Source: Sporosarcina jiandibaonis (GTDB lineage Bacteria > Bacillota > Bacilli > Bacillales_A > Planococcaceae). From it: a DNA stretch of 64,000 nt. The position numbers and the translations under genes are program-made. Location: positions 1,302,001 to 1,366,000 of the forward strand of contig NZ_JAAOIY010000001.1 in the NCBI RefSeq assembly GCF_013184495.1, read 5' to 3'. The notes beneath the pieces are model-generated. The model searched no databases and was not told the DNA's origin. It was given only the letters and a program-made list of their open reading frames with translations. Of the stretch, positions 8,778 through 16,634 are shown one piece after another; positions within the stretch are counted from its first letter, which is position 1, and each line of letters opens with the position of its first letter.

Positions 8778-9169
8778 CGAATAATCGAATTACCGATCAT
8801 CCTGTTTTAGGGAAGTTGGAAAACCAAACACCTGTCAAGTTTACTTTTGACGGAACTACATATACAGGTTTCGAAGGCGATACGATCGCTTCCGCACTGC
8901 TGGCAAATGGTATTCGCCAACTCCGCGTGCATGAAGAAACCGGTGCACCGCGCGCAATTTATTGCAATATCGGGCATTGTTTCGAATGCCGCGTCACGGT
9001 TGACGATACTGATGGCGTTCGCGCATGCATGACGACCATTCGAGAAAACATGAAAGTAGACAGCGGAAAATTGCAAGCGGTACCATTCAAGTCAAAGCCT
9101 GAAGAATGGCCGCGCACATATGCCGAATTCGAAAAGTCATCTAAAAAGGACGGTGTTCCGCATGTATGA
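8774..9169 (+). CDS. 2Fe-2S ferredoxin-fold subunit (HcnA/SoxA N-terminal type)
   Basis: This 131-residue protein carries a plant-type ferredoxin/Fer2_4 domain. It has the GDTIASALLANGIR segment, then cysteines in CNIGHCFECRVTVD and a later cysteine (VRACMT). Such domains form the gamma subunit of HCN synthase-like, sarcosine and D-hydroxyproline dehydrogenases. It overlaps the upstream gene by 4 bp and the downstream gene by 8 bp, indicating coupled translation of a complex. Confidence 0.86.
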   Translation: MTNNRITDHPVLGKLENQTPVKFTFDGTTYTGFEGDTIASALLANGIRQLRVHEETGAPRAIYCNIGHCFECRVTVDDTDGVRACMTTIRENMKVDSGKLQAVPFKSKPEEWPRTYAEFEKSSKKDGVPHV

Positions 9170-10373
9170 TGTAGTCATCATTGGTGCAGGCCCTGCTGGT
9201 CTATCAGCTGCCATTGCCTGCCGCGAATCAAACCTGCACGTTCTCGTTATCGATGAATTTCCAAAACCAGGCGGTCGACTCCTTGGACAACTTCATCAAG
9301 AACCAACCGGTGAATGGTGGAACGGCATTGAGGAAACTAAAATTTTGATGGATAAAGCAACAACTTTGAATACTGAAATTAAATGCGGAATTTCCGCTCA
9401 CCATATTGAAAAAACAGATCACGGCTATTCTGTCCATACAAATGAAGGCGTTTTCGAATCGGAAAACCTTTTAATCGCGACAGGTGCTGCCGAAACAGCC
9501 GTGCCGATACCGGGCTGGACACTTCCAGGCGTTATGTCAATCGGTGCAGCTCAAGTCATGACGAACGTTCATCGTGTGCGCGTTGGAAATAAAGGCGTCG
9601 TTGTCGGTGTAAACGTTTTATCCGCCGCGATTGCTCGAGAGTTGCAACTAGCCGGTGTCGAGCTTCATAGCATGGCGTTGCCAGCGAGCAATCCTGTAAC
9701 GAAAAATCACGCAAACCCGCGGAAAGTCATGGAAGGATTAGTGCGCATTGCCCACTTGGCCCCTTCTGCCTTTATACGTTTCGGAAGTAAATTCGCGAAA
9801 GCGGAATGGGTGCGCAACATCGCTGTTTCCTTTTATCCAAAAGGCGGCGTGAAAATGTGGGGCATGCCGATTCATATCCGTAAAGCAATCGTTCAAATAA
9901 ATGGCACCGAAAAAGTAGAATCCGTCACAATGTGCGACATCACCGCGGACGGCGAAATTGTAAAAGGCAGCGAAAAAATCATTGAAGTCGATTTCGTTTG
10001 CATCGCAGGCGGACTCTATCCGCTCGCAGAACTCGCATCTGTGATCGGGTGCCCTTTCCAATACGTCGAAGAATTAGGCGGACACGTCCCTGTGCACAAC
10101 GAGCAAATGGAAACGCCACTCGAAGGACTCTTCGTCGCCGGCAACATCACAGGCATCGAAAGCGCGAAAGTCGCAAGAGCTCAAGGAACATTAGCAGGAT
10201 TATCTATCGTGAAGCAAAAACTGCGCGATCATAAAGATATCAATGCTAAAATTCAGCAAGCTGTTGCAAACGTCCAAGCTGTTCGCGATGCTGCTTCTAT
10301 TCAATTCCACCCTGGGATTGATGAGGGGCGCAAGAAGATTGAGAGTGCTTTTGAAGAGTATAAGATTTCTTGA
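9162..10373 (+). CDS. FAD/NAD(P)-binding oxidoreductase subunit (dehydrogenase alpha type)
   Basis: The 403-residue flavoprotein has an N-terminal dinucleotide fold (VVIIGAGPAGLSAAIACRE) and a pyridine-nucleotide-disulfide-oxidoreductase-type body (LLIATGAAETAVPIPGWTLP, VAGNITGIESAKVA). It resembles HcnB/LhpE-type alpha subunits. With the two preceding 2Fe-2S proteins it forms one transcription unit, divergent from the DAO-type subunit gene. The ATG at 9162 follows AAAAGGACGG, and a strong terminator follows the gene. Confidence 0.85.
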   Translation: MYDVVIIGAGPAGLSAAIACRESNLHVLVIDEFPKPGGRLLGQLHQEPTGEWWNGIEETKILMDKATTLNTEIKCGISAHHIEKTDHGYSVHTNEGVFESENLLIATGAAETAVPIPGWTLPGVMSIGAAQVMTNVHRVRVGNKGVVVGVNVLSAAIARELQLAGVELHSMALPASNPVTKNHANPRKVMEGLVRIAHLAPSAFIRFGSKFAKAEWVRNIAVSFYPKGGVKMWGMPIHIRKAIVQINGTEKVESVTMCDITADGEIVKGSEKIIEVDFVCIAGGLYPLAELASVIGCPFQYVEELGGHVPVHNEQMETPLEGLFVAGNITGIESAKVARAQGTLAGLSIVKQKLRDHKDINAKIQQAVANVQAVRDAASIQFHPGIDEGRKKIESAFEEYKIS

Positions 10374-10386
10374 TTTAGTGTGTGGA

Positions 10387-10412
10387 GTCAACCGCTTTGT
10401 ATAGCGGTTGGC
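10387..10412 (+). terminator. Rho-independent terminator of the dehydrogenase operon
   Basis: GTCAACCGCT pairs with AGCGGTTGGC (one G-U pair) around a six-base loop and is followed by six T. Confidence 0.9.
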
Positions 10413-10528
10413 TTTTTTGTGTTTTCGAGAAGGTATGTGGAGCGTCGTGCCCGGGGAGAGGAGTTTGGTGTGCATCGGGAGGAGTTCGCGGGCGATTGCA
10501 CGGACTTGGGATGCGCTACGATTTTTGA

Positions 10529-10834
10529 GCGGACATCTTTCACGATTCAGCGGACATAATCGATGAATTTACTTGATTGAGAGGACATAATTACGGATTG
10601 CGCGGACATCATGCGATGCCACGTGATTGGGCGGACATCTTTACCGATTCAGCGGACATAATTGATGAATTTGCTTGATTCAGAGGAGATAATCATCGAT
10701 TGCGCGGACATCAGGCGACGCCACGAAATTGAGCGGACAACTTTCACGATTCAGCGGACATAATCGATGAATTCACTTGTTTTAGAGGAGATAGTTATAA
10801 ATTGCGCGGACAACCCGCGTCGCCACATATAATT
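10529..10834. repeat. Three tandem 102-bp units of GCGGACAT words
   Basis: GCGGACAT-like words start at 10529, 10550, 10581 and 10602, at 10631, 10652, 10683 and 10704, and at 10733, 10754, 10785 and 10806. Offsets within each unit are exactly 0, 21, 52 and 73, and units repeat every 102 bp. The third word is always GAGGA(C/G)AT. Spacers are similar between units but diverged. Confidence 0.9.
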
Positions 10835-10891
10835 TTCACTCAATCTAGCATAAATCATCCCCGTTTTGTATATACTACTAGTCACAGAGAG

Positions 10892-10991
10892 GCGGCACTC
10901 CTCTGTCCCGCGTAAAAAGGGGCACCTTCGACGGAACGTGGAAAAAAATACTTACGCATGTCCGACTGGGGACGCCACCCAGTAGTGCCGC
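10892..10991. repeat. Short element with inverted GCGGCACT ends
   Basis: GCGGCACT (10892-10899) and its complement AGTGCCGC (10984-10991) bound about 100 GC-rich bases. These contain further small hairpins, for example CAGAGAGG with CCTCTG around 10884-10904 and ACTGGG with CCCAGT just before the right end. It looks like a non-coding palindromic or MITE-like repeat. Other copies cannot be checked here. Confidence 0.5.
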
Positions 10992-11010
10992 ACCCATTTT
11001 GAAGGCGAAA

Positions 11011-11130
11011 CGACTAAAGTAAGCCCTCAAACGACTAATACCGGATTCAAATCGACTAAAGCACACACGAAAACGACCAAAGAGAACTCCAAAGCGACTA
11101 ATAGCCACTAATAAACGACTAAAGAGACAA
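11011..11130. repeat. 21-bp-periodic CGACTAA array
   Basis: CGACTAA/CGACCAA words start at 11011, 11032, 11053, 11074, 11095 and 11116, exactly 21 bp apart. A-rich bases precede each word and the remaining spacer bases are unrelated from unit to unit. Confidence 0.92.
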
Positions 11131-11314
11131 TTTTTCCTACTCCCATAACTAATTATAAACTCAAAAAAGTCATCCACTCTAAAAAATCGGATGACTTTTT
11201 ATTATTACTGCGATAGTTTATTCATAAAGAAGAATCTATTGAAATACTATACCTCATTCACCATTTTCAAATTTCTAAGTACAATATACTTAGAGAATCT
11301 TATTACAAGGGAGT

Positions 11315-11569
11315 ATGATGTGTATGGCAAATCACGCTGATTGTGAAAGATGCGGTAATGTATTTGCTGTGTATAAATGGAAAGCTTTAAATTTTTGCCC
11401 AATGTGCAGTACGGTTATCGATGTAAGCGATATTGATGATGACGACTATACCAACATCCATAGCATAAATTTATATGAGGAATATTCTCCTGATGATTAC
11501 GATTCAGTTGATTTTTATGAAAAAGGGCCTCTCGGGGATTTGCAAAGATATATTGATGACTTGGAATAA
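11315..11569 (+). CDS. Small zinc-ribbon-like acidic protein
   Basis: The protein is up to 84 residues, with two CxxC pairs (CERCGN and CPMC, spaced by about 16 residues) that look like a zinc ribbon. A very acidic tail follows (DVSDIDDDDY, EEYSPDDYDS). No family is recognised. AAGGGAG lies just before three possible in-frame ATGs at 11315, 11318 and 11324. Spacing favours 11318 or 11324, the latter giving MANHADCERC. A terminator follows, so it is probably a real monocistronic gene. Confidence 0.7.
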   Translation: MMCMANHADCERCGNVFAVYKWKALNFCPMCSTVIDVSDIDDDDYTNIHSINLYEEYSPDDYDSVDFYEKGPLGDLQRYIDDLE

Positions 11570-11576
11570 TCCACGA

Positions 11577-11607
11577 AGGTTTAGCCGCTTTATCCCTGGC
11601 TAAACCT
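11577..11607. terminator. Terminator after zinc-ribbon gene
   Basis: Perfect ten-base arms AGGTTTAGCC and GGCTAAACCT enclose an 11-base loop, followed by CTTTTC. It lies between convergent genes and may serve both. Confidence 0.8.
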
Positions 11608-11619
11608 CTTTTCATCGAA

Positions 11620-12375
11620 TCAATTCCCCTCCTCAATCACATCCTCCGCAGTCCAAACCGATTCAAACCCCAATTCCCTTTTCGTCTTATTATTATCCCA
11701 TGGTTTACCTTCGTTGTCGGAGACGCCGTAATAGGTGCCGAATCTCACATCGGTGTTGATTGCTTGTCGAAAGAGATTGACGGTGTCAATTTCGGAAAGC
11801 CAGGTATGCTGTAATCTGTCGAGGTCTTGATAGATTTCTGTTTCTTCATTTTGTTTGACGCTGCCGATTCGCAGGTTGATGACGGAGAGATTGTGTTTAT
11901 TGTGAAAAGCGAAGCCGACATTTTCGATGGCCAGTTTCAATGTACCGTAAAGTCCGACTGAATACGGATAGTCATTTACGGTAATTTCCCGGCCGAGTGT
12001 TGAATCCCCATCTTCTTCATAATAATCAGTGACGTGATTGCTGCTCGCGACGACCACTTTGGGAATTCCATGATCGATGGCCGCCTGGAATATATGGTAA
12101 GAAGCTTTAAGAAATACATCGACCAACTTGTCCATTTCGGCGACATCAACCAAGTCATCCGTTTGCGGTTTTGAAAGTAAATTGATTATCACATCCGCAT
12201 CTCTTGGAATGTTGCGAACGAGCTCATCATAGTCAGTCGCATCTACTTTACGGTCATTTTGATTTTCCCCATCGACTTCAAGATCAAGATTAACCACTTC
12301 GAATTCAGACGCAAACCCTTCCCGCAAGATACTTCCAATCGTTCCACTTCCGCCGATCAGCACAATTTTCTTCAT
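11620..12375 (-). CDS. NAD-dependent SDR, uronate-dehydrogenase-like
   Basis: The 251-residue protein has the extended SDR cofactor motif GGSGTIG (residues 8-14), an SSNH segment at 111-114 and the catalytic Tyr143-x3-Lys147 pair. Segments NLRIGSV, TWLSEIDTVNLF and YGVSDNEGKPWDNNK resemble uronate dehydrogenase, which oxidises hexuronates to aldarolactones. The assignment is by resemblance only. The position next to a GntP-type permease and a polyol/sugar-acid dehydrogenase fits sugar-acid metabolism. The start at 12375 follows AGAGGGA. Confidence 0.68.
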   Translation of the reverse strand: MKKIVLIGGSGTIGSILREGFASEFEVVNLDLEVDGENQNDRKVDATDYDELVRNIPRDADVIINLLSKPQTDDLVDVAEMDKLVDVFLKASYHIFQAAIDHGIPKVVVASSNHVTDYYEEDGDSTLGREITVNDYPYSVGLYGTLKLAIENVGFAFHNKHNLSVINLRIGSVKQNEETEIYQDLDRLQHTWLSEIDTVNLFRQAINTDVRFGTYYGVSDNEGKPWDNNKTKRELGFESVWTAEDVIEEGN

Positions 12376-12469
12376 CACGAAATCCCTCTCAATCATTTCT
12401 AATTGTTACCTCATATATTCCCAAGTCTTATTCGAATAAAACCCTGTCCGCTTCCTAAACAACAAAAAA

Positions 12470-12492
12470 GGCCCGCCAAAAAATGGCGAACC
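12470..12492 (-). terminator. Terminator of the gntP-like operon
   Basis: Nine-base arms (with two G-U pairs in RNA) enclose a T/A loop and are followed on the minus strand by six T. Confidence 0.8.
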
Positions 12493-12507
12493 TCTACTGA
12501 TCAATTT

Positions 12508-13860
12508 TTATACAAACATGCTTAATAGTAAAACAAATCCAAGACCTAGAACTGAAATAAGTGTTTCAAGGACTGTCCAAGTCCCGAATGTCTCTTTCAT
12601 TGTTAATCCGAAAGATTCTTTAACAATCCAGAAACCAGTATCATTTACGTGTGAAGCAATGATACTACCGGCACCCGTTGCTAACACCATTAACTCTACG
12701 TTAACGCCTGTACCCGCCATCAACGGAATTACAAGTCCAGCTGTTGTCAATGCAGCGACTGTCGCTGATCCTTGCGCAATTCTCATGAGCGCAGCAATAA
12801 GCCATGCCAAAACTAGCGGTGAAATCGTGCTGCCTTCAAAAAGCTGTGCAACGGTGTCACCAACGCCTCCGTCTATTAACACTTGTTTAAGCGACCCGCC
12901 AGCACCGAGAATAAGTAACATCATACCGATGGCTGCGATCGAACTTTCTGCGGATTTCATGAGTTGTTTCATCGGGATTTTTCTAGCAGTCCCCATCGTA
13001 ACCAACGCAAGCAGTACAGAAAGCAACATAACTGTAGTTGGCGCTCCGATTACTCCAATTAGGTCAAAAAACCAGTTTCCTGATAACCCCATGGCATCTT
13101 CAAACAAAACAACAATCGTTGCAAGCGCCATCAAAATAACTGGAAACAAAGCAGTGAACGCACTGATACCAAAACCGGGCGTATCTTCTAAATTAAATTG
13201 CTTCGCATTCCCTATAGAAGCCATACTTCCTGACGGCTCCCTTTCAAAAGCAGAAGGGACGATTTTTCTTGCGATTATTGTAAATAATGGTCCAGCGATG
13301 ATTACAATCGGAATCGCAATAAGGAAACCATAAAGCAATACTAATCCAACGTTTGCGCCATATTGCTGAGCGATAACAGTAGGTCCTGGATGCGGTGGCA
13401 AAAATGCATGCGTCACGGATAACGCAGTCGTCATTGGTAGACCCAACCATAAGAATGATATTCTTAATTGCTTGGATATTTGATACACAATCGGAATTAA
13501 TAAGACAAGACCTACTTCAAAGAACAAGGCAATACCGAGGATGAATCCCGCAGCAAGAACCGCCCATTGAATTCTCTTCTCACCAAACTTATCTATTAAT
13601 GTCATTGCAATACGTTGAGCACCGCCCGCGTCCGCAATCAACTTACCTAAAATCGCACCAAGTCCAAAGACTAATGCAATTCCTCCCAAGGTATTTCCCA
13701 TACCTGCTTGAATCGTTCCAACGATTTCATTTAAAGGCATACCAAGAGCAAATGCGATCATGAATGAAACAACAATTAATGAAATAAATGTATTCATGTT
13801 AAACTTCATAATTAATACGAGTAAAACGATAATCCCCAAAGCAACTATAACTAATGGCAT
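12508..13860 (-). CDS. GntP-family gluconate/sugar-acid permease
   Basis: The 450-residue protein has about 12 membrane helices and GntP-family motifs, including GLGAILGKLIADAGGAQRIA, THAFLPPHPGPTVIAQQYGA and GAGSIIASHVNDTGFWIVKE. GntP proteins import gluconate and related aldonates with protons. It is in one operon with the upstream zinc dehydrogenase, the pair sharing a divergent promoter region with a GntR regulator. The real substrate could be gluconate, galactonate, idonate or similar. Confidence 0.93.
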   Translation of the reverse strand: MPLVIVALGIIVLLVLIMKFNMNTFISLIVVSFMIAFALGMPLNEIVGTIQAGMGNTLGGIALVFGLGAILGKLIADAGGAQRIAMTLIDKFGEKRIQWAVLAAGFILGIALFFEVGLVLLIPIVYQISKQLRISFLWLGLPMTTALSVTHAFLPPHPGPTVIAQQYGANVGLVLLYGFLIAIPIVIIAGPLFTIIARKIVPSAFEREPSGSMASIGNAKQFNLEDTPGFGISAFTALFPVILMALATIVVLFEDAMGLSGNWFFDLIGVIGAPTTVMLLSVLLALVTMGTARKIPMKQLMKSAESSIAAIGMMLLILGAGGSLKQVLIDGGVGDTVAQLFEGSTISPLVLAWLIAALMRIAQGSATVAALTTAGLVIPLMAGTGVNVELMVLATGAGSIIASHVNDTGFWIVKESFGLTMKETFGTWTVLETLISVLGLGFVLLLSMFV

Positions 13861-13901
13861 TCTTCTCTTCCCCCAACTTCTTTAGTTAAATATTTCGATA
13901 T

Positions 13902-14921
13902 TCACTCAAATTCAATAATCGCTTTGCGAACTAATTGAGGATTCTTTTCTATGAACTCAAATGCTTCTTTGATTTGACTTACTGGAAACTTGTGTGTGAC
14001 TAAACCATTATGCGTTAATTTCTTTTCATTGATCAGCTCAACGACTTTTCCAAATTGATTCGTCTGCAATCTTGAGCCTGTAATCGTTAATTCTTTTTTC
14101 GTGATTTCCATTTGAGCAATTGACGATGGTGTGGCATTGAAGCCTAATAAAACAATATTGCCTGCAACTGAAGCCACGTTTACACTCAATTCAAAAGTTT
14201 GTGGCAGCCCGACCGCGTCAATGACAACATTTGCACCTTCATCATTTGTGATTTCATTTATCTTCGTTTCTACATCCACTTCAGAAGGATTGATCGTGTA
14301 GTCTGCGCCGTTTTCTTTTGCAAATTCTAATCTTTCATTTGTAAAATCAGACATGATAACGGTTGCCCCGCGCAGTTTGGCCATCTTAAGAACGGTTATG
14401 CCAATAGGTCCCGCACCTTGGATAAATACAGTTTGGCCAGCTTGGACGTTCCCTCTCCATGTAGCTTGGGCGCCAATTGTATAGGGTTCCGCCATAACTG
14501 CCTCGTCCCAATCAATTTCAGGATCTACTTTATGCACTTGCTTTTCTGATAGGATGGCAAATTCTCTCATACCGCCGTCTTCATGGACACCGAATACAGA
14601 TACTTCTTTACACACATTCGGTCTGCCATTTTTACAAGCATAACATTCGCCGCAGTAACGGATGGGTTCAATGACGACATGGTCGCCAACAGCCACTTTT
14701 TTTACATTGGAACCGATTTCAATTATTTCTCCAGCGACTTCGTGTCCGACAATTCTCGGGTACGTTGCAAGAGGATTTGTACCATGGTAAATATGCATAT
14801 CTGACCCGCAAATACCGACTCTTTTAATTTTCACCTTTACATCGTCAAGTTGTTCTATCTTCGGTTCAGGAATCTCCAATATTTCAATTACATTTGCTTC
14901 TGGGATTCTTACTGCTATCAT
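13902..14921 (-). CDS. Zinc-binding polyol/sugar-acid dehydrogenase (MDR family)
   Basis: This 339-residue medium-chain dehydrogenase has catalytic zinc ligands in [12 protein letters not shown] and the GHE motif, plus a structural zinc site ([15 protein letters not shown]). The nucleotide fold is [16 protein letters not shown]. It resembles L-idonate, L-galactonate and threonine dehydrogenases. Linkage to a GntP permease favours oxidation of an imported sugar acid at a secondary hydroxyl. The exact substrate is not deducible. Confidence 0.82.
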   Translation of the reverse strand: MIAVRIPEANVIEILEIPEPKIEQLDDVKVKIKRVGICGSDMHIYHGTNPLATYPRIVGHEVAGEIIEIGSNVKKVAVGDHVVIEPIRYCGECYACKNGRPNVCKEVSVFGVHEDGGMREFAILSEKQVHKVDPEIDWDEAVMAEPYTIGAQATWRGNVQAGQTVFIQGAGPIGITVLKMAKLRGATVIMSDFTNERLEFAKENGADYTINPSEVDVETKINEITNDEGANVVIDAVGLPQTFELSVNVASVAGNIVLLGFNATPSSIAQMEITKKELTITGSRLQTNQFGKVVELINEKKLTHNGLVTHKFPVSQIKEAFEFIEKNPQLVRKAIIEFE

Positions 14922-15401
14922 TTATCTCCACTCCTCAATAATTTCATGAAAGTGGCTTTCACCTTTGACAGCCACTTCAATTACCCTCTTTTTGTTTAAA
15001 CATTGCGTAATTTAGCGATAAAACGATAGTTCTAAAATGATGGCGCTTTCTTTAAAAATGATTGCGCTTTCTTTTTTATTTACATACAGTGACATGTAAC
15101 ATTTCACATGTTATTGTTAGGTTACATTCTTTTGTTTTAATCGTCAATACCTTTCGAGTAATTTCTTTAAATGTTGAATCTTGGGATAAGTATAAATTTC
15201 AATAACCTTGTTGTCATGAAAAATTTTAAAGATACTGATTTGACTATCTCCAGTTCAAGAATTTTAAAAATCTCATTTTCCTTTTAACCTCAGAAAAGAT
15301 ATAATTAGAATTAACCGCTTACAAGTCAATAAATATCACATAATAGGTTGATCAGTTTTTCTATCTGAAAAATGTCACAGTAAAAGTAAAGGGTGTATAC
15401 A
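14922..15401. promoter_or_regulatory. Divergent control region between dehydrogenase operon and GntR gene
   Basis: This 480-bp AT-rich gap has no gene. From left to right it holds an inverted repeat AAAGTGGC/GCCACTT (about 14949-14976) in the dehydrogenase leader, a two-copy direct repeat around GCGCTTTCTTT at 21-bp spacing (15034 and 15055), and a dyad ACATGT(AA)...ACATGT near 15090-15112. Any of these may bind the neighbouring GntR regulator. No site is proven. Confidence 0.5.
15034..15074. repeat. Two-copy 21-bp direct repeat with GCGCTTTC
   Basis: AAAATGATGGCGCTTTCTTT at 15034 and AAAATGATTGCGCTTTCTTT at 15055 differ by one base and are 21 bp apart. Confidence 0.75.
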
Positions 15402-16070
15402 ATGTCTAGAATTGAAACATCTCTATTAACTGAGCAGGTTTATAATATTCTGCGCGAGAAAATTATTGGCCGAACGTACATGCCCGGCAGTAAATTAGAT
15501 ATTCATAAACTCGCTGAAGAATTTGGAGTAAGCCGCTCTCCAGTAAAAGATGCCATCAACCAGCTTGTACATGAAGGGCTAATCGAGATCATCCCGCGTA
15601 AAGGAACCTATGTAACCCAATTAAAATTTACTGATTTTATCGAAGTACTCGATGCTCGTTTAATGATAGAATTGTGGGCTGCCAAACAAGCAATCCGAAA
15701 CATCACTGATGGTGAATTAAAAGAATGGGGAAAAATTTTTCAAAACATGGACGCATTACTTGATATAGCTCCCTTTCCTTTTGAAAAGTATAGCAAGTTA
15801 GATATGAAATTCCATATGATGCTCGTTGAATGGGCAAACAACAACAAAATCAAAGAAGTATTTTCTTCGTTCAATACACATGTAGACTTATCCCGTATTG
15901 TCCACTCCACTTCTCTAGAGAGTACAATTAAAAGACATAAAGATCACTGGCATATGTTTGAAGCAATGAAAAATCGAGATTTACCTAATCTTTCAAGAAC
16001 CTTAACGAACCACATTGAAAGTTTAAAAATAGAAGCTGAGGAGCGATGGGACGATTTGATGGCAGAGTAA
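15402..16070 (+). CDS. GntR-family regulator (FCD/FadR subgroup)
   Basis: The 222-residue protein has an N-terminal winged helix (LREKIIGRTYMPGSKLDIHK, then EEFGVSRSPVKDAINQLVHE and PRKGTYV). A C-terminal all-helical FCD effector domain follows with the metal-site pattern DARLMIE, HMMLVE and HWHMFEAM. It probably controls the divergent dehydrogenase-GntP operon in response to a sugar acid. The ATG at 15402 is favoured over the GTG at 15393 by the AAAGGGTG ribosome-binding site. Confidence 0.9.
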   Translation: MSRIETSLLTEQVYNILREKIIGRTYMPGSKLDIHKLAEEFGVSRSPVKDAINQLVHEGLIEIIPRKGTYVTQLKFTDFIEVLDARLMIELWAAKQAIRNITDGELKEWGKIFQNMDALLDIAPFPFEKYSKLDMKFHMMLVEWANNNKIKEVFSSFNTHVDLSRIVHSTSLESTIKRHKDHWHMFEAMKNRDLPNLSRTLTNHIESLKIEAEERWDDLMAE

Positions 16071-16229
16071 AAATCGATCGTTACCATCAAACGATAATGG
16101 AACAATTCAAATACCGAATCATCTGTATATCCCATAAAAAGACTTTGGACAGCATATGGAGAAAACAACAGCATGTCCACTTTTAAAGAAATTCCTTCTA
16201 TATAAGAAATAAAATAGGAGGAATTTTTC

Positions 16230-16592
16230 ATGACCGTTTACTTAACAGATTACACCCATTTCAAAAACAGAACTGAATTGGACGAGGCAACCCGAAAGCA
16301 TCGGAAATCGAATTGGAATAAGATGAATCTCACAGACCATGACATACTTGAAATGATCTGGCATCACTCTATCAGATTCGGTGCAGCCCATTTGGCGCAT
16401 GATACCATTGCGTTGGAAATCGGAAAAACCAATAGCACTGTCCGACGCTCGATCCGTAAACTCAGACAACTTGGCATCATCGACCGTCACCATTATATTC
16501 GTCCCGGCATGAACGGACTCGGGGCGAATATCTATTCCATTCGTCCTTTCAACGATTACCCATCTGTCGTAGATGAACGATTCTACCCATAA
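16230..16592 (+). CDS. Helix-turn-helix protein (replication-initiator-like wHTH)
   Basis: The 120-residue protein has a winged helix-turn-helix core: HLAHDTIALEIGKTNSTVRRSIRKLRQLGIID, split here as HLAHDTIALEIGKTN and STVRRSIRKLRQLGIID, followed by a GLGANIY wing. Similar small HTH proteins are frequent in Bacillus chromosomes and plasmids, where the fold resembles plasmid replication initiators. The role is unknown. ATAGGAGG precedes the ATG and a terminator follows. It is probably expressed on its own. Confidence 0.78.
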   Translation: MTVYLTDYTHFKNRTELDEATRKHRKSNWNKMNLTDHDILEMIWHHSIRFGAAHLAHDTIALEIGKTNSTVRRSIRKLRQLGIIDRHHYIRPGMNGLGANIYSIRPFNDYPSVVDERFYP

Positions 16593-16598
16593 TAAAAA

Positions 16599-16625
16599 GG
16601 AGTCAACCTGTTATAGGCTGACTCC
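16599..16625. terminator. Terminator between convergent HTH and aldolase-like genes
   Basis: GGAGTCA pairs with TGACTCC with additional inner pairs. Seven T follow on the plus strand and A-rich bases precede, so it may act on both strands. Confidence 0.8.
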
Positions 16626-16634
16626 ACATTTTTT

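Larger units (their letters stand above)
10413..11317. other. 0.9-kb gene-free region packed with periodic repeats
   Basis: No credible gene lies between the dehydrogenase operon and the small zinc-ribbon gene. The stretch holds three tandem 102-bp units with GCGGACAT words (10529-10834), a ~100-bp element bounded by inverted GCGGCACT (10892-10991), and six CGACTAA words at 21-bp period (11011-11130). An apparent minus-strand ORF across 10878-11177 only reads the 21-bp array as a heptad repeat. Confidence 0.75.

Noticed and set aside
10529..10834. CRISPR-like array
   Set aside because: Words are only 8 bp, spacings are 21-31 bp, and no cas genes are present. Repeats of 24-37 bp with unique spacers are absent.
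10878..11177. Open frame on the minus strand encoding a heptad-like FSR repeat
   Set aside because: It reads through the CGACTAA array. 21 bp equals seven codons, so the heptad pattern is a by-product of the DNA period. There is no ribosome-binding site.
12518..13333. 271-residue plus-strand frame opposite the GntP permease
   Set aside because: Antisense shadow of a hydrophobic gene; no start signals.
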